Shown: piece after piece, positions 40,604-48,632 of the stretch | How the letters are laid out: each line of letters starts with the position of its first letter | How positions within the stretch are numbered: the first letter of the stretch is position 1 | Source of the DNA: Comamonadaceae bacterium | Lineage (GTDB): Bacteria; Pseudomonadota; Gammaproteobacteria; Burkholderiales; Burkholderiaceae_C | Reading direction: 5' to 3' | Length of the DNA stretch: 64,000 nucleotides | Assembly (NCBI GenBank): GCA_947442105.1 | Contig: CANEVH010000009.1 | Coordinates: 1 to 64,000 of the forward strand | Program-made: the position numbers and the translations under genes | The notes under the pieces: generated by a model | Database searches by the model: none | Told to the model about the DNA's origin: nothing | Seen by the model: the letters and a program-made list of their open reading frames with translations, nothing else

Positions 40604-41409
40604 GCGACGCTCGCAAACCGCCTGCGGACGCGCTGGCGCTGGAGCTGCGCGATGTGCGCAAGAGCTTTGGCAAAACCGAAATCATCCGTGGCGCCAGCTT
40701 GGGCGTGCGCGCCGGGGAGCGGGTCGCCATCATCGGCCCCAACGGTGCGGGCAAGTCCACCTTGTTCAACTTGATCAGCGGGCGCATGCCCGTTACCAGC
40801 GGCGACATCCTTCTCAACGGCCAAAGCATCCAGGGCAAAAAGCCTTTTGAGATCAACCGCCTGGGCTTGTCGCGCAGCTTTCAAATCACCAACATCTTTC
40901 CCAAACTCAGTGTGTTTGAGAACCTGCGTTGCAGCGTGCTCTACAGCCTGGGCTATGGCTATACCTTTTTGAAGTTTTTGGTCGATTTGGACGACGCTAA
41001 CGCGCGCGCGCAGCAGCTCATGGAAATGATAGGGCTGGACAAAAAGCGCGACGTGGTGGCGCTCAACCTCACCTACGCGGAGCAGCGTGCCTTGGAGGTT
41101 GGCATCACCATCGCCGGTGGTGCCAACGTCATCTTGCTGGACGAACCGACGGCCGGCATGAGCAAGAGCGAAACCACCCGGTTTATTGCGCTCATCAAAC
41201 AAGTGACCGAGGGCAAAACCCTGCTCACGGTGGAGCACGACATGGGCGTGGTGTTTGGCCTGGCCGACCGCATTGCGGTGCTGGTGTATGGCGAGGTGAT
41301 TGCCTTTGACAAGCCAGACGCGGTGCGCGCCAGCGCCCGCGTGCAAGAGGCTTATTTAGGCTCTACCGTGGCCGATGCCCAAGTGGGCGCTTCAGAGCAA
41401 GGACATTGA
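40600..41409 (+). CDS. livG: LIV/HAAT ABC transporter ATP-binding protein (LivG)
   Basis: 269-residue ATPase. Walker A is intact (GPNGAGKST, about 47-55), as are Walker B (VILLDEPTAGMS) and the switch His (TVEHDMGVVF). The ABC signature is altered: where the family has YGEQRRLEIA, this protein reads LTYAEQRALEVG, losing the glycine that contacts the gamma phosphate and the later Arg. It pairs with LivF on the LivHM channel. The ATG at 40600 overlaps the livM stop; a longer frame upstream reads through livM. Confidence 0.93.
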   Translation: MSDARKPPADALALELRDVRKSFGKTEIIRGASLGVRAGERVAIIGPNGAGKSTLFNLISGRMPVTSGDILLNGQSIQGKKPFEINRLGLSRSFQITNIFPKLSVFENLRCSVLYSLGYGYTFLKFLVDLDDANARAQQLMEMIGLDKKRDVVALNLTYAEQRALEVGITIAGGANVILLDEPTAGMSKSETTRFIALIKQVTEGKTLLTVEHDMGVVFGLADRIAVLVYGEVIAFDKPDAVRASARVQEAYLGSTVADAQVGASEQGH

Positions 41410-41411
41410 AC

Positions 41412-42107
41412 ATGTTGCAAGTAAGCCAATTACAGGCCTTTTACGGCAAAAGTCACGTCCTGCACGGTGTGGACCTGCAAGTGGGCGAGGGCGAAATCGT
41501 GGCATTGCTCGGGCGTAATGGCTCGGGGCGCTCCACCACCGCCAAGGCCATCATGGGTTTGGTGGAAAGCCAGGGCTCGGTGCTGTGGAACGGTCAGCAG
41601 ATCCAGGGCCGCAAGCCGTTCGAGGTGGCGCAATTGGGCGTGGGCTATGTGCCGGAAAACCGCGATATATTCCCCAAGCTCACGGTGCACCAAAATCTCC
41701 TGCTAGGGGAAAAGCGCAGCAACAAAAAGCCGCGCTGGACGTTTCAGGACATGTACAACCTGTTTCCCCGCCTCAAAGAGCGCGAACATACCGAAGCCGG
41801 AGTGCTCTCCGGCGGAGAGCAGCAAATGCTGACACTGTGCCGCACGCTCATGGGCGACCCCGACCTGATCATCATCGACGAGCCGACCGAAGGCCTGGCG
41901 CCCAAGATTGTGGAACTGGTCGCCACCTATTTGCAGACCCTGCGCGCGCGCGGTCTGTCGGTGTTGCTGATTGAGCAAAAGCTCACGATTGCGATGCAAA
42001 TTTCGGACCGCTGCCTGGTCATGGGCCACGGCAGCATCGTGTTTGACGGCAGCCCGCAGGCGCTGCGTGCCGACAGCGCGGTGCGCAAAGAGTGGCTGGA
42101 AGTCTAG
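41412..42107 (+). CDS. livF: LIV/HAAT ABC transporter ATP-binding protein (LivF)
   Basis: 231-residue ATPase. The signature LSGGEQQMLTL and Walker B (LIIIDEPTEGLAP) are canonical, but Walker A reads GRNGSGRST: the nucleotide-binding Lys is Arg (codon CGC, two base changes from AAA or AAG, so not a simple read error). In the LivFG dimer this P-loop faces the altered LivG signature, giving one degenerate and one normal ATP site. The ATG at 41412 follows livG by 2 nt; a TTG two codons earlier would overlap livG. Confidence 0.92.
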   Translation: MLQVSQLQAFYGKSHVLHGVDLQVGEGEIVALLGRNGSGRSTTAKAIMGLVESQGSVLWNGQQIQGRKPFEVAQLGVGYVPENRDIFPKLTVHQNLLLGEKRSNKKPRWTFQDMYNLFPRLKEREHTEAGVLSGGEQQMLTLCRTLMGDPDLIIIDEPTEGLAPKIVELVATYLQTLRARGLSVLLIEQKLTIAMQISDRCLVMGHGSIVFDGSPQALRADSAVRKEWLEV

Positions 42108-42158
42108 ATTAGCAGTCTCAGCCGAGACAAGTTTCGCTTCCAGCGGGCATAAAGTCCC

Positions 42159-42185
42159 TACAATTTAAAAAAGAACGACCGTTCT
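42159..42185 (+). promoter_or_regulatory. fadBA promoter -10 and TetR-type operator
   Basis: TACAAT at 42159-42164 is a good -10. Directly downstream, AGAACGACCGTTCT (42172-42185) has 6-bp perfect arms around a 2-nt centre, overlapping the expected start of transcription. The AACGnnCGTT form resembles operators of TetR-family fatty-acid regulators (FadP/PsrA-like) described for betaproteobacteria. No tetR gene lies in the window. Confidence 0.6.
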
Positions 42186-42244
42186 ATTTTTCTGGTTCCC
42201 TCGTCCTCAACCCTCTTCGTTTCATCATTTCAAGGATTGAAAGC

Positions 42245-44344
42245 ATGACTGCCCACTACCAGGTTCACGGCGATATTGCCCTTATCACCCTCGATAACCC
42301 GCCGGTCAACGGACTGGGCTTGTCCACCCGCCAGGGCATTGCCCACGGCATGGAGCAGGCACTTGCCGACGCCGCAGTCACCGCTATTGTGATTACCGGC
42401 GCGGGCAAGGCCTTCTCCGGCGGCGCCGACATCCGAGAATTCGGCTCCCCCTTGGCCATGCAAGAGCCCAACCTCAACAGCGTGATACAGATGCTGGAGA
42501 AATCGACCAAGCCGGTGGTAGCCGCCATCCATACCGTTGCCATGGGTGGCGGTCTGGAGCTGGCCCTAGGCTGCCACTACCGCGTGGCAGCGCCTGGCAC
42601 CAGCGTTGCGCTGCCCGAAGTCAAACTCGGGCTGCTGCCCGGCGCCGGCGGCACCCAGCGCCTGCCGCGCGTGCTGGGCGTTGAGGCTGCGCTCAATATG
42701 ATTGTCAGCGGCGAGGCCATCAAGGCCGAAATGCTGGCCATGCTGCCGGGCCAAAAGCTGTTTGACAAAATTGCCGCTTCGCCTGCCACCTTGGCTGATG
42801 AGGCGTTTGCCTTTGCCCGCTCGGTGGCCGCTACGCGTCCTTTGCCGCTGGTGCGCGATTTGCCGTGCAAACACCCGCAGGGCGACGCCTATTTCCAGTT
42901 TGTGCGCAATATGTTGGGCGCGGTGTCCAAAAACTTTCCGGCACCCCTCAAATGCGTGGATGCCGTGGAAGCCGCTACCACCAAAAAGTTCGAGGCCGGC
43001 ATGGCCACCGAGCGCGAGATTTTCATCAACCTGATGTGGACGCCGGAGAGCCGCTCCTTGCGCCACCTGTTTTTGGGCGAGCGCGCCGCGTCCAAAATCC
43101 CCGACGTGCCGTCCGACACGCCGCTGCGCGACATCCAAAGCGTGGCCATCATTGGCGCAGGCACCATGGGCGGCGGCATTGCCATGAACTTCCTGAACGC
43201 CGGTATTCCGGTCAAGATGCTGGAGATGAAGCAAGAAGCGCTGGACCGCGGCGTGGCCACCATGCGCGGCAACTACGAGGCGCAGGTCAAAAAAGGCAAG
43301 CTCAAGCAAGCCAAGTACGACGAGCGCATGGCCCTGCTGACCACCACCCTGAGCTACGACGAGCTGAGCGGCACCGACATGGTGATTGAAGCCGTATTTG
43401 AGGAAATCGGCGTCAAAGAAGCGGTGTTCAAAGAGCTGGACCGGGTGATGAAGCCCGGCGCGATTTTGGCGTCCAACACGTCGACGCTGGACCTGAACAA
43501 AATTGCCTCGTTTACCCAGCGTCCGCAAGACGTGGTGGGCCTGCACTTCTTCAGCCCGGCCAACGTGATGAAGCTGCTTGAAGTGGTGCGCGGCGCCCAA
43601 ACCGCTAAGGACGTAATGGCTACCGTGATGGCCGCGGCCAAGAAAATCCGCAAAACAGCCGTGGTGTCTGGCGTGTGCGACGGCTTTATTGGCAACCGCA
43701 TGATTGAGCAATACGGCCGCCAGGGTGGATTTTTGCTGGATGAAGGCTGCACGCCCGAGCAAGTGGACAAGGCCATGGAAAAATTTGGCATGGCCATGGG
43801 CCCCTTCCGCATGGGCGACTTGGCGGGCAACGACATTGGCTGGGCCATCCGCAAGCGCCGCGCCACCGAGCGCGCCAACATGAAATACAGCAAAACCGCC
43901 GATTTGCTGTGCGAAAAAGGCCGCTTCGGCCAAAAAACCGGCGCTGGCTGGTACGACTACAAGCCCGGCAAGCGTGACGCCATCCCCAACGCCGAAGTCG
44001 TCAAAATGATTGAAGACTACCGGGCAGCCCAAGGTATCACGCCGCGCAAGATCAGCGACGAAGAAATCGTGCAGCGCCTGGTGTTTGCCCTAGTCAATGA
44101 AGGCGCCCACATCCTAGAAGAAGGCATTGCCAACAAGGCCAGCGACATCGACATTTGCTACATCTTTGGTTACGGTTTCCCTCCCTACCGGGGTGGCCCG
44201 ATGTTGTATGCCGACGAGCTGGGCTTGTTCAACGTGGTCCAGGCCATGCACCGGTTTGCCCAAAATCCGCACGACGATGCCGATTTTTGGAAGCCCGCCC
44301 CCTTGCTGGCCCAACTGGCCGCCGAAGGTAAATCATTTAATTAA
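42245..44344 (+). CDS. fadB: Bifunctional enoyl-CoA hydratase / 3-hydroxyacyl-CoA dehydrogenase
   Basis: 699 residues covering two steps of beta-oxidation. Residues 1-190 are an enoyl-CoA hydratase ([18 protein letters not shown] oxyanion segment, catalytic Glu region [22 protein letters not shown]). About 300-480 are the NAD-binding dehydrogenase domain ([37 protein letters not shown] with the catalytic His). The C-terminal dimerisation repeats ([28 protein letters not shown]) follow. The order and size fit FadB/FadJ-type proteins. The thiolase gene follows after 9 nt. Confidence 0.95.
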   Translation: MTAHYQVHGDIALITLDNPPVNGLGLSTRQGIAHGMEQALADAAVTAIVITGAGKAFSGGADIREFGSPLAMQEPNLNSVIQMLEKSTKPVVAAIHTVAMGGGLELALGCHYRVAAPGTSVALPEVKLGLLPGAGGTQRLPRVLGVEAALNMIVSGEAIKAEMLAMLPGQKLFDKIAASPATLADEAFAFARSVAATRPLPLVRDLPCKHPQGDAYFQFVRNMLGAVSKNFPAPLKCVDAVEAATTKKFEAGMATEREIFINLMWTPESRSLRHLFLGERAASKIPDVPSDTPLRDIQSVAIIGAGTMGGGIAMNFLNAGIPVKMLEMKQEALDRGVATMRGNYEAQVKKGKLKQAKYDERMALLTTTLSYDELSGTDMVIEAVFEEIGVKEAVFKELDRVMKPGAILASNTSTLDLNKIASFTQRPQDVVGLHFFSPANVMKLLEVVRGAQTAKDVMATVMAAAKKIRKTAVVSGVCDGFIGNRMIEQYGRQGGFLLDEGCTPEQVDKAMEKFGMAMGPFRMGDLAGNDIGWAIRKRRATERANMKYSKTADLLCEKGRFGQKTGAGWYDYKPGKRDAIPNAEVVKMIEDYRAAQGITPRKISDEEIVQRLVFALVNEGAHILEEGIANKASDIDICYIFGYGFPPYRGGPMLYADELGLFNVVQAMHRFAQNPHDDADFWKPAPLLAQLAAEGKSFN

Positions 44345-44353
44345 GGAATCGCC

Positions 44354-45529
44354 ATGACTGCTGCTGTAATTGTTTCTACCGCCCGCACGCCCCTGACCAA
44401 GAGCTGGAAGGGCGCTTTCAACATGACCCACGGCGCCACCATGGGCGGCCACGTGGTCGAGCACGCTATTAAGCGCGCTGGCATTGAAGCCGCCGAGGTG
44501 GACGACGTCATCATGGGCTGCGGCACGCCCGAAGGCGCTACCGGCGCCAACATCGCCCGCCAAATCGCCTTGCGTGCCGGTTGCCCGGTTAGCGTCTCGG
44601 GCATGACGATTAACCGCTTTTGTTCCTCAGGCCTGCAAACCATTGCAACCGCTGCGCAGCGCATCATCGCCAACGAAGGCGATGTGTATGTGGCCGGTGG
44701 CGTAGAAGCCATTTCTTGCACCGCGCAAGAAATGAACAAGCACATGCTGGCCGACCCGTGGCTGGAGAAAAACAAGCCCGAGGTGTACTGGGCCATGCTG
44801 CAAACCGCCGAACAGGTGGCCAAGCGCTACGGTATTGGCCGCGAAGCCATGGACCAGTACGGGGCGGCCAGCCAGCAAAAAGCCGCCGCCGCACTGGAAA
44901 AAGGCTTGTTCAAGGACGAAATCGCCCCCATCAAGGTCACCATGGGTGTGGCCGACAAGGTCATGGGCATGATGACCAAGCAAGTCACGGTCAGTGACGA
45001 TGAAGGCATACGTGCCGGTACCACGTACGAGGGCATCATGGGTTTGCGTTCGGCCTTGCCGGGCGGCTTGGTATCGGCGGGCAACGCCAGCCAGTTGTCC
45101 GATGGCGCAGGCGCCGTGGTCGTGATGCACGAAAAGCTGGCCGAGCAAAAAGGCCTCAAGCCCCTGGGCCGCTTTCTGGGCTTTGCGGTGGCGGGTTGCG
45201 AGCCTGACGAGATGGGCATTGGCCCGGTCTACGCCATTCCCAAGGTGCTCAAGCGCCTGGGCCTGGGCATTCAGGACATTGACTTGTGGGAACTCAATGA
45301 AGCGTTTGCAGTGCAAGTTTTGTACTGCCGCGACAAGCTGGGCATTCCAGCGGACAAGCTCAACGTCAACGGCGGCGCTATTGCAGTGGGCCACCCCTTT
45401 GGCATGAGCGGCCAGCGTTTGACCGGCCACGCCTTGATTGAAGGCAAGCGCCGTGGCGCCAAGCGCGTGATGGTCACCATGTGCATTGGTGGCGGCATGG
45501 GCGCTGCTGGGGTGTTTGAGGTCTTGTAA
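44354..45529 (+). CDS. fadA: Acetyl-CoA C-acyltransferase (3-ketoacyl-CoA thiolase)
   Basis: 391 residues. Nucleophile Cys90 (NRFCSSGLQ), His347 ([10 protein letters not shown]) and second Cys377 ([10 protein letters not shown]) complete the thiolase triad. It performs the last, thiolytic step of beta-oxidation, working on the product of FadB encoded upstream. AAGGAA lies ahead of the ATG. A strong terminator follows at 45580. Confidence 0.95.
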   Translation: MTAAVIVSTARTPLTKSWKGAFNMTHGATMGGHVVEHAIKRAGIEAAEVDDVIMGCGTPEGATGANIARQIALRAGCPVSVSGMTINRFCSSGLQTIATAAQRIIANEGDVYVAGGVEAISCTAQEMNKHMLADPWLEKNKPEVYWAMLQTAEQVAKRYGIGREAMDQYGAASQQKAAAALEKGLFKDEIAPIKVTMGVADKVMGMMTKQVTVSDDEGIRAGTTYEGIMGLRSALPGGLVSAGNASQLSDGAGAVVVMHEKLAEQKGLKPLGRFLGFAVAGCEPDEMGIGPVYAIPKVLKRLGLGIQDIDLWELNEAFAVQVLYCRDKLGIPADKLNVNGGAIAVGHPFGMSGQRLTGHALIEGKRRGAKRVMVTMCIGGGMGAAGVFEVL

Positions 45530-45579
45530 AGCCGCCGCCTCGCGGTAAACCGCTGCGGCCAAGGGGTGAAAACCCGCCT

Positions 45580-45626
45580 CGGGCGTGGTCAGGTCTTGTG
45601 GGACTTGGCCACGCCCGAATTTTTTT
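45580..45626 (+). terminator. Rho-independent terminator after fadBA
   Basis: CGGGCGTGG (45580-45588) and CCACGCCCG (45609-45617) form a 9-bp stem. A2T7 follows. It ends the fadBA transcript just before the phosphatase gene. Confidence 0.85.
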
Positions 45627-45648
45627 GTCTTTGAAACGGTAGCCTTCC

Positions 45649-46389
45649 ATGGATTCACCCGCGCGCCACATCGCCCTGCAAGGCGCCAGCAATTTTCGTG
45701 ACCTGGGCGGCTATGGGGGCCACGGCGGGCGCGTGGTGCGCTGGCGTGTGCTGTTTCGCTCAGACCATTTGGCGGGCCTGAGCGCTGCGGACCATGGGCA
45801 GATTCAGGCGCTTGGCATTGGCCGCAGTTTTGACTTTCGGGGTGCGCAAGAAAGCCAGGCCCAGGCCTACCAGTTGCCCCACACCCAGCGCCACAGCTTG
45901 GCCATTGAACCCACGCTATTGCAGTACTTGCAAACGCAAGTCCAGTCCGGGCGCAGCATCACGGTAGACGACGCCGCAGACGCTATGCGCGCCACCTACC
46001 AAGACTACGTGCGCCACCACTCGGACCGCTTTGCCCAACTCTTCGCCCACCTGTTGGCGCACGACGCGCCACTGGTGTTCCATTGCACCGCCGGCAAAGA
46101 CCGCACCGGCCTGGCGGCGGCGCTGGTTTTGTCGGCCCTGGGCGTCTCGCAGGCCGACATCGTGCAGGACTATGTGCTCACCAACGCGCTCTACCGCCAC
46201 CCGCCCGGTGCCACCACCTTGTTCAGCCCCGAGGTTATGGCCGTGCTGTGGCGCGTGCGGGAGGATTTTTTGCACGCCGCCTTTGGGGCCGTCAACGCGG
46301 ACCATGGCTCAATGGCACGCTACCTGGAAGTGCGCCTGGGCTTGGACCCGAACGCCTTGGAGCGGCTGCGCCACTTGTACCTGAGCTAA
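45649..46389 (+). CDS. Tyrosine-phosphatase-like protein (PF13350 family)
   Basis: 246 residues. It begins LQGASNFRDLGGYGG, the conserved family start, and has the phosphate-binding loop HCTAGKDRTGLAAALVLSALG with catalytic Cys146 and Arg152 (C-x5-R). The FDFRGAQE strand supplies the usual acidic residue region. It is expected to dephosphorylate protein tyrosine or phosphoinositide-like substrates; the target is unknown. It lies between the fadBA terminator and the toxin-antitoxin operon and seems an independent unit. Confidence 0.88.
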   Translation: MDSPARHIALQGASNFRDLGGYGGHGGRVVRWRVLFRSDHLAGLSAADHGQIQALGIGRSFDFRGAQESQAQAYQLPHTQRHSLAIEPTLLQYLQTQVQSGRSITVDDAADAMRATYQDYVRHHSDRFAQLFAHLLAHDAPLVFHCTAGKDRTGLAAALVLSALGVSQADIVQDYVLTNALYRHPPGATTLFSPEVMAVLWRVREDFLHAAFGAVNADHGSMARYLEVRLGLDPNALERLRHLYLS

Positions 46390-46422
46390 TGCCTGTCAGG
46401 AAATATGGCACGGCGCACCAAT

Positions 46423-46462
46423 TTGACAAAAATTCATACGGCAAAATGCCGTATGAATTTTT
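46423..46462 (+). promoter_or_regulatory. Perfect 16-bp-arm inverted repeat and -35 box ahead of the TacA-TacT-like operon
   Basis: AAAAATTCATACGGCA (46428-46443) and its exact complement TGCCGTATGAATTTTT (46447-46462) are separated by 3 nt and end 10 nt before the antitoxin ATG. A consensus TTGACA (46423-46428) touches the left arm. It is probably the autoregulatory operator of the ribbon-helix-helix antitoxin. The T6 tail on the right arm would also let it terminate the phosphatase transcript. Confidence 0.75.
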
Positions 46463-46472
46463 TGGAGTTGCC

Positions 46473-46742
46473 ATGACAACCGTTGCCCGTTTTGATCTCA
46501 AACTTGACGCCCAAGACAAAGACCTGCTCTCCCGTGCTGCCAGCCTTATGGGCACCAGCATGGCTGGTTTTGTTCGCAGTGCGGCCAAAGAAAAGGCACA
46601 AACCCTGTTGGAGCAAGAGTCACGGGTAATGCTCACCAAGCGTGATTTTTTGGCCTTCAACGCAGCAATCAACGGCGCATTCAGTCCGAACCCCGCGCTG
46701 CAAGCGGCGCTAGCTGCCGCGGCCAAGGTCAAGCGTGCTTGA
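46473..46742 (+). CDS. TacA-like (DUF1778) antitoxin
   Basis: 89 residues. The N-terminal TTVARFDLKLDAQDKDLLSRAASLMGTSMAGFVRSAAKEKA is the ribbon-helix-helix DUF1778 pattern. The C-terminal SRVMLTKRDFLAFNAAINGAFSPNPALQAAL resembles the segment that wraps the acetyltransferase toxin. The ATG at 46473 has GGAG six nt upstream. It overlaps the toxin gene by 8 nt. DUF1778 antitoxins repress their operon only together with toxin, in a ratio-dependent way (family knowledge). Confidence 0.9.
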   Translation: MTTVARFDLKLDAQDKDLLSRAASLMGTSMAGFVRSAAKEKAQTLLEQESRVMLTKRDFLAFNAAINGAFSPNPALQAALAAAAKVKRA

Positions 46743-47217
46743 AGAGCAGATGCTTGACGCCAGGCTGCACGACCGCGCAGGGTTTCGGTGCGGGGTGCCA
46801 GCACTGGACGACTACCTGCACAAATACGCCGCCCAACAAAACGCCAAGGGCATCAGCACCGTTTTTGTGTTGGTGAACGATGCCGCGCCGCGCAAGATAC
46901 TCGGCTTCTACACCCTGAGTGCCGCACAGGTCGAGGTTGAGCAGCTCAGTGAGGCGGACCGCAAAAAGCTGCCTCGCTACCCCTTCCCGTGTTTTCGCAT
47001 GGGGCGTCTGGCACGCAGTATCGACAGTCGCGGAGCTGGATTAGGCGAAGTGCTGATGGGCTGCGCGGTGGACCGATGCCTGCATGCCCGCAGCCTGGTT
47101 GGCGCTTACGCGCTGCTTGTGGACGCAAAAGATGAAAAGGCGAAGGCGTTTTATGAGGAGTACGGCTTTGTTGCGTTTGGTGATGCGCCAATGTCGCTTT
47201 ATTTGCCTTTGGGCTGA
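46735..47217 (+). CDS. TacT-like GNAT acetyltransferase toxin
   Basis: 160 residues, GTG start within the antitoxin gene's end. The GNAT acetyl-CoA loop is SRGAGLGEVLM (R99, G100-G102-G104) and a catalytic Tyr lies at 140 (AFYEEYGFVAF), matching the position in Salmonella TacT. The start RLHDRAGFRCGVPALDDYLHKYAAQQNAKGISTVFVL is typical of the TacT/AtaT group. These toxins acetylate the amino group on charged tRNAs and stop translation. With the upstream gene it forms a complete type II module. Confidence 0.9.
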   Translation: MLEEQMLDARLHDRAGFRCGVPALDDYLHKYAAQQNAKGISTVFVLVNDAAPRKILGFYTLSAAQVEVEQLSEADRKKLPRYPFPCFRMGRLARSIDSRGAGLGEVLMGCAVDRCLHARSLVGAYALLVDAKDEKAKAFYEEYGFVAFGDAPMSLYLPLG

Positions 47218-47659
47218 GGTGGGTGGGAGCTTTGGGCCAAGTGCGGATACTCATAGATGTCCGGTTCAGGGCGGTGAAACTTTTGCGAGTCACTTAGCCT
47301 GTTAGCGAAAATTGGTCTAAGACTCCTTGGTGCCATTGCCGACGTAGAGCCTTTCAGGGTGTATGCCTCTGGTGCCGCGATTGCGGTCCTTCAGATGTCG
47401 ACCGTGACCGCCTCCAGAAGACCCACAAGAGTCATGCACGACAGGCAGCTTTCCGGTTGCCCAGGTCAAGTCCAGTCAATGGCCGTTCATGGAATTCGGC
47501 AACGCGTCCGTTCCAGTCTTTCAGATTTCCCAATAACTGACGTCCAACATCCTTGATGCCCTGCGATAACGTAGTCAGTACTTCGCGAAGCTCGGCTTCA
47601 GGTTGTGTTCTTTCAGCTAAAACCGCAAATGTCAATTAACTATCAAAATCACTCAGGGT
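47218..47659. other. Low-coding stretch between the TacAT-like module and the three-gene operon
   Basis: About 440 nt with no confident gene. On the minus strand 47432-47635 (TTG start) an open frame of 67 codons (AELREVLTTLSQGIKDVGRQ, then GNLKDWNGRVAEFHERP) has natural-looking codon use. It begins 24 nt after the 323-residue gene and could be a small fourth gene or the remnant of one. I do not recognise it. Confidence 0.4.
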
Positions 47660-48631
47660 TTAGCGCTTTGTAAGCTTTGGCCCGACGTACACAACATACA
47701 GTGGTTCGTTGGCTCTTACTGGCCAGGAAAAATGAACACGTAATTGAGGCGTCTGAACTTTGCCGTGCCACGTGCAGAATATGCTCATGCTAGCGTCCCC
47801 CGGGTGTGTAAAGGTCAACAGCGCCTTGAACTTTTCTTTTTCACTATCAGACGAATCTGAGAAGGTCGCACCGTGGCCGCCGCCGTCCTTAACCCCGGTG
47901 AAGAATTTCTGATAAATCTCGTGTCCTTTTGGTGTTCGCTGACCATTAACGTCAAAGCAGGATTTAAATTGATTCAATGTTCCCAGAATGGAAAGCAAGC
48001 GTTGGGCTGCGCCCGAAACGAACGGAAGACCGTTCAACGGAAAAAATGCATCCTCTGAAAACGTCAGCATTGAACATCGTGCAACCGTCAATGCCGCCAA
48101 CTGATTCCAAGTGCCCATTGGCACGGGCTCGTTTTCAAGAACAGTTTCGAGCGCAACGGGATCCCAGTGATTCACAACGTCAATTGTTGTTTGGATGTTG
48201 TTGCCAGTAAGACTTTCAACGGAAAGTGGCGAAAACTGCCAATTTGAGGGTGTGAGACTGATTAACTCTCGATCAATACCATTCAACCGACACCATGCCG
48301 CTTCGCCCACTGCCGTATCCGTTACGACATTACCGTTAAACTCTAAGTAGTCGTTAGGACTATGCGTACGGGTATCCTCCCAAAATGGTCCGGTCTTGGT
48401 GAACCATGATCGAAGTGATCGCTGCTCGTTAATAGTCAATTCCTGAATCGCTTGCGGCATCGTCATACTTGGCGTTACAAGAGCATTCGCCATGCCTCTA
48501 TGACAATTCACCTCACGTCCGAAACGACGCGCAATTTTTCGAATCATCATTAGCCGATCAATTGCAGCTCTAAACGAAACCATATCCTGAAATTGGCCAT
48601 GAAAGGAAAGATCATTTACCAAGAGCGACAC
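47660..48631 (-). CDS. Uncharacterised protein, third gene of the DUF262-ATPase operon
   Basis: 323 residues, not assigned to a family by eye. No membrane segment or signal peptide is seen. The central KTGPFWEDTRTHSPNDYLEF (about 79-98), followed by VVTDTAVGEAAWCR and LISLTPSNWQFSPLSV, is compact, acidic/aromatic and looks conserved. A C-terminal FCTWHGKVQTPQLRVHFSWP is a predicted strand region. The start is GTG, one nt after the ATPase stop, so it depends on translation of the ATPase. It is A+T richer than the flanks. It may be the effector of the operon, but no nuclease motif can be named. Confidence 0.8.
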   Translation of the reverse strand: MSLLVNDLSFHGQFQDMVSFRAAIDRLMMIRKIARRFGREVNCHRGMANALVTPSMTMPQAIQELTINEQRSLRSWFTKTGPFWEDTRTHSPNDYLEFNGNVVTDTAVGEAAWCRLNGIDRELISLTPSNWQFSPLSVESLTGNNIQTTIDVVNHWDPVALETVLENEPVPMGTWNQLAALTVARCSMLTFSEDAFFPLNGLPFVSGAAQRLLSILGTLNQFKSCFDVNGQRTPKGHEIYQKFFTGVKDGGGHGATFSDSSDSEKEKFKALLTFTHPGDASMSIFCTWHGKVQTPQLRVHFSWPVRANEPLYVVYVGPKLTKR

Positions 48632-48632
48632 G

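Noticed and set aside
42566-44032. 488-codon open frame antisense to fadB
   Set aside because: Shadow of fadB codon periodicity, with no ribosome site or domain.
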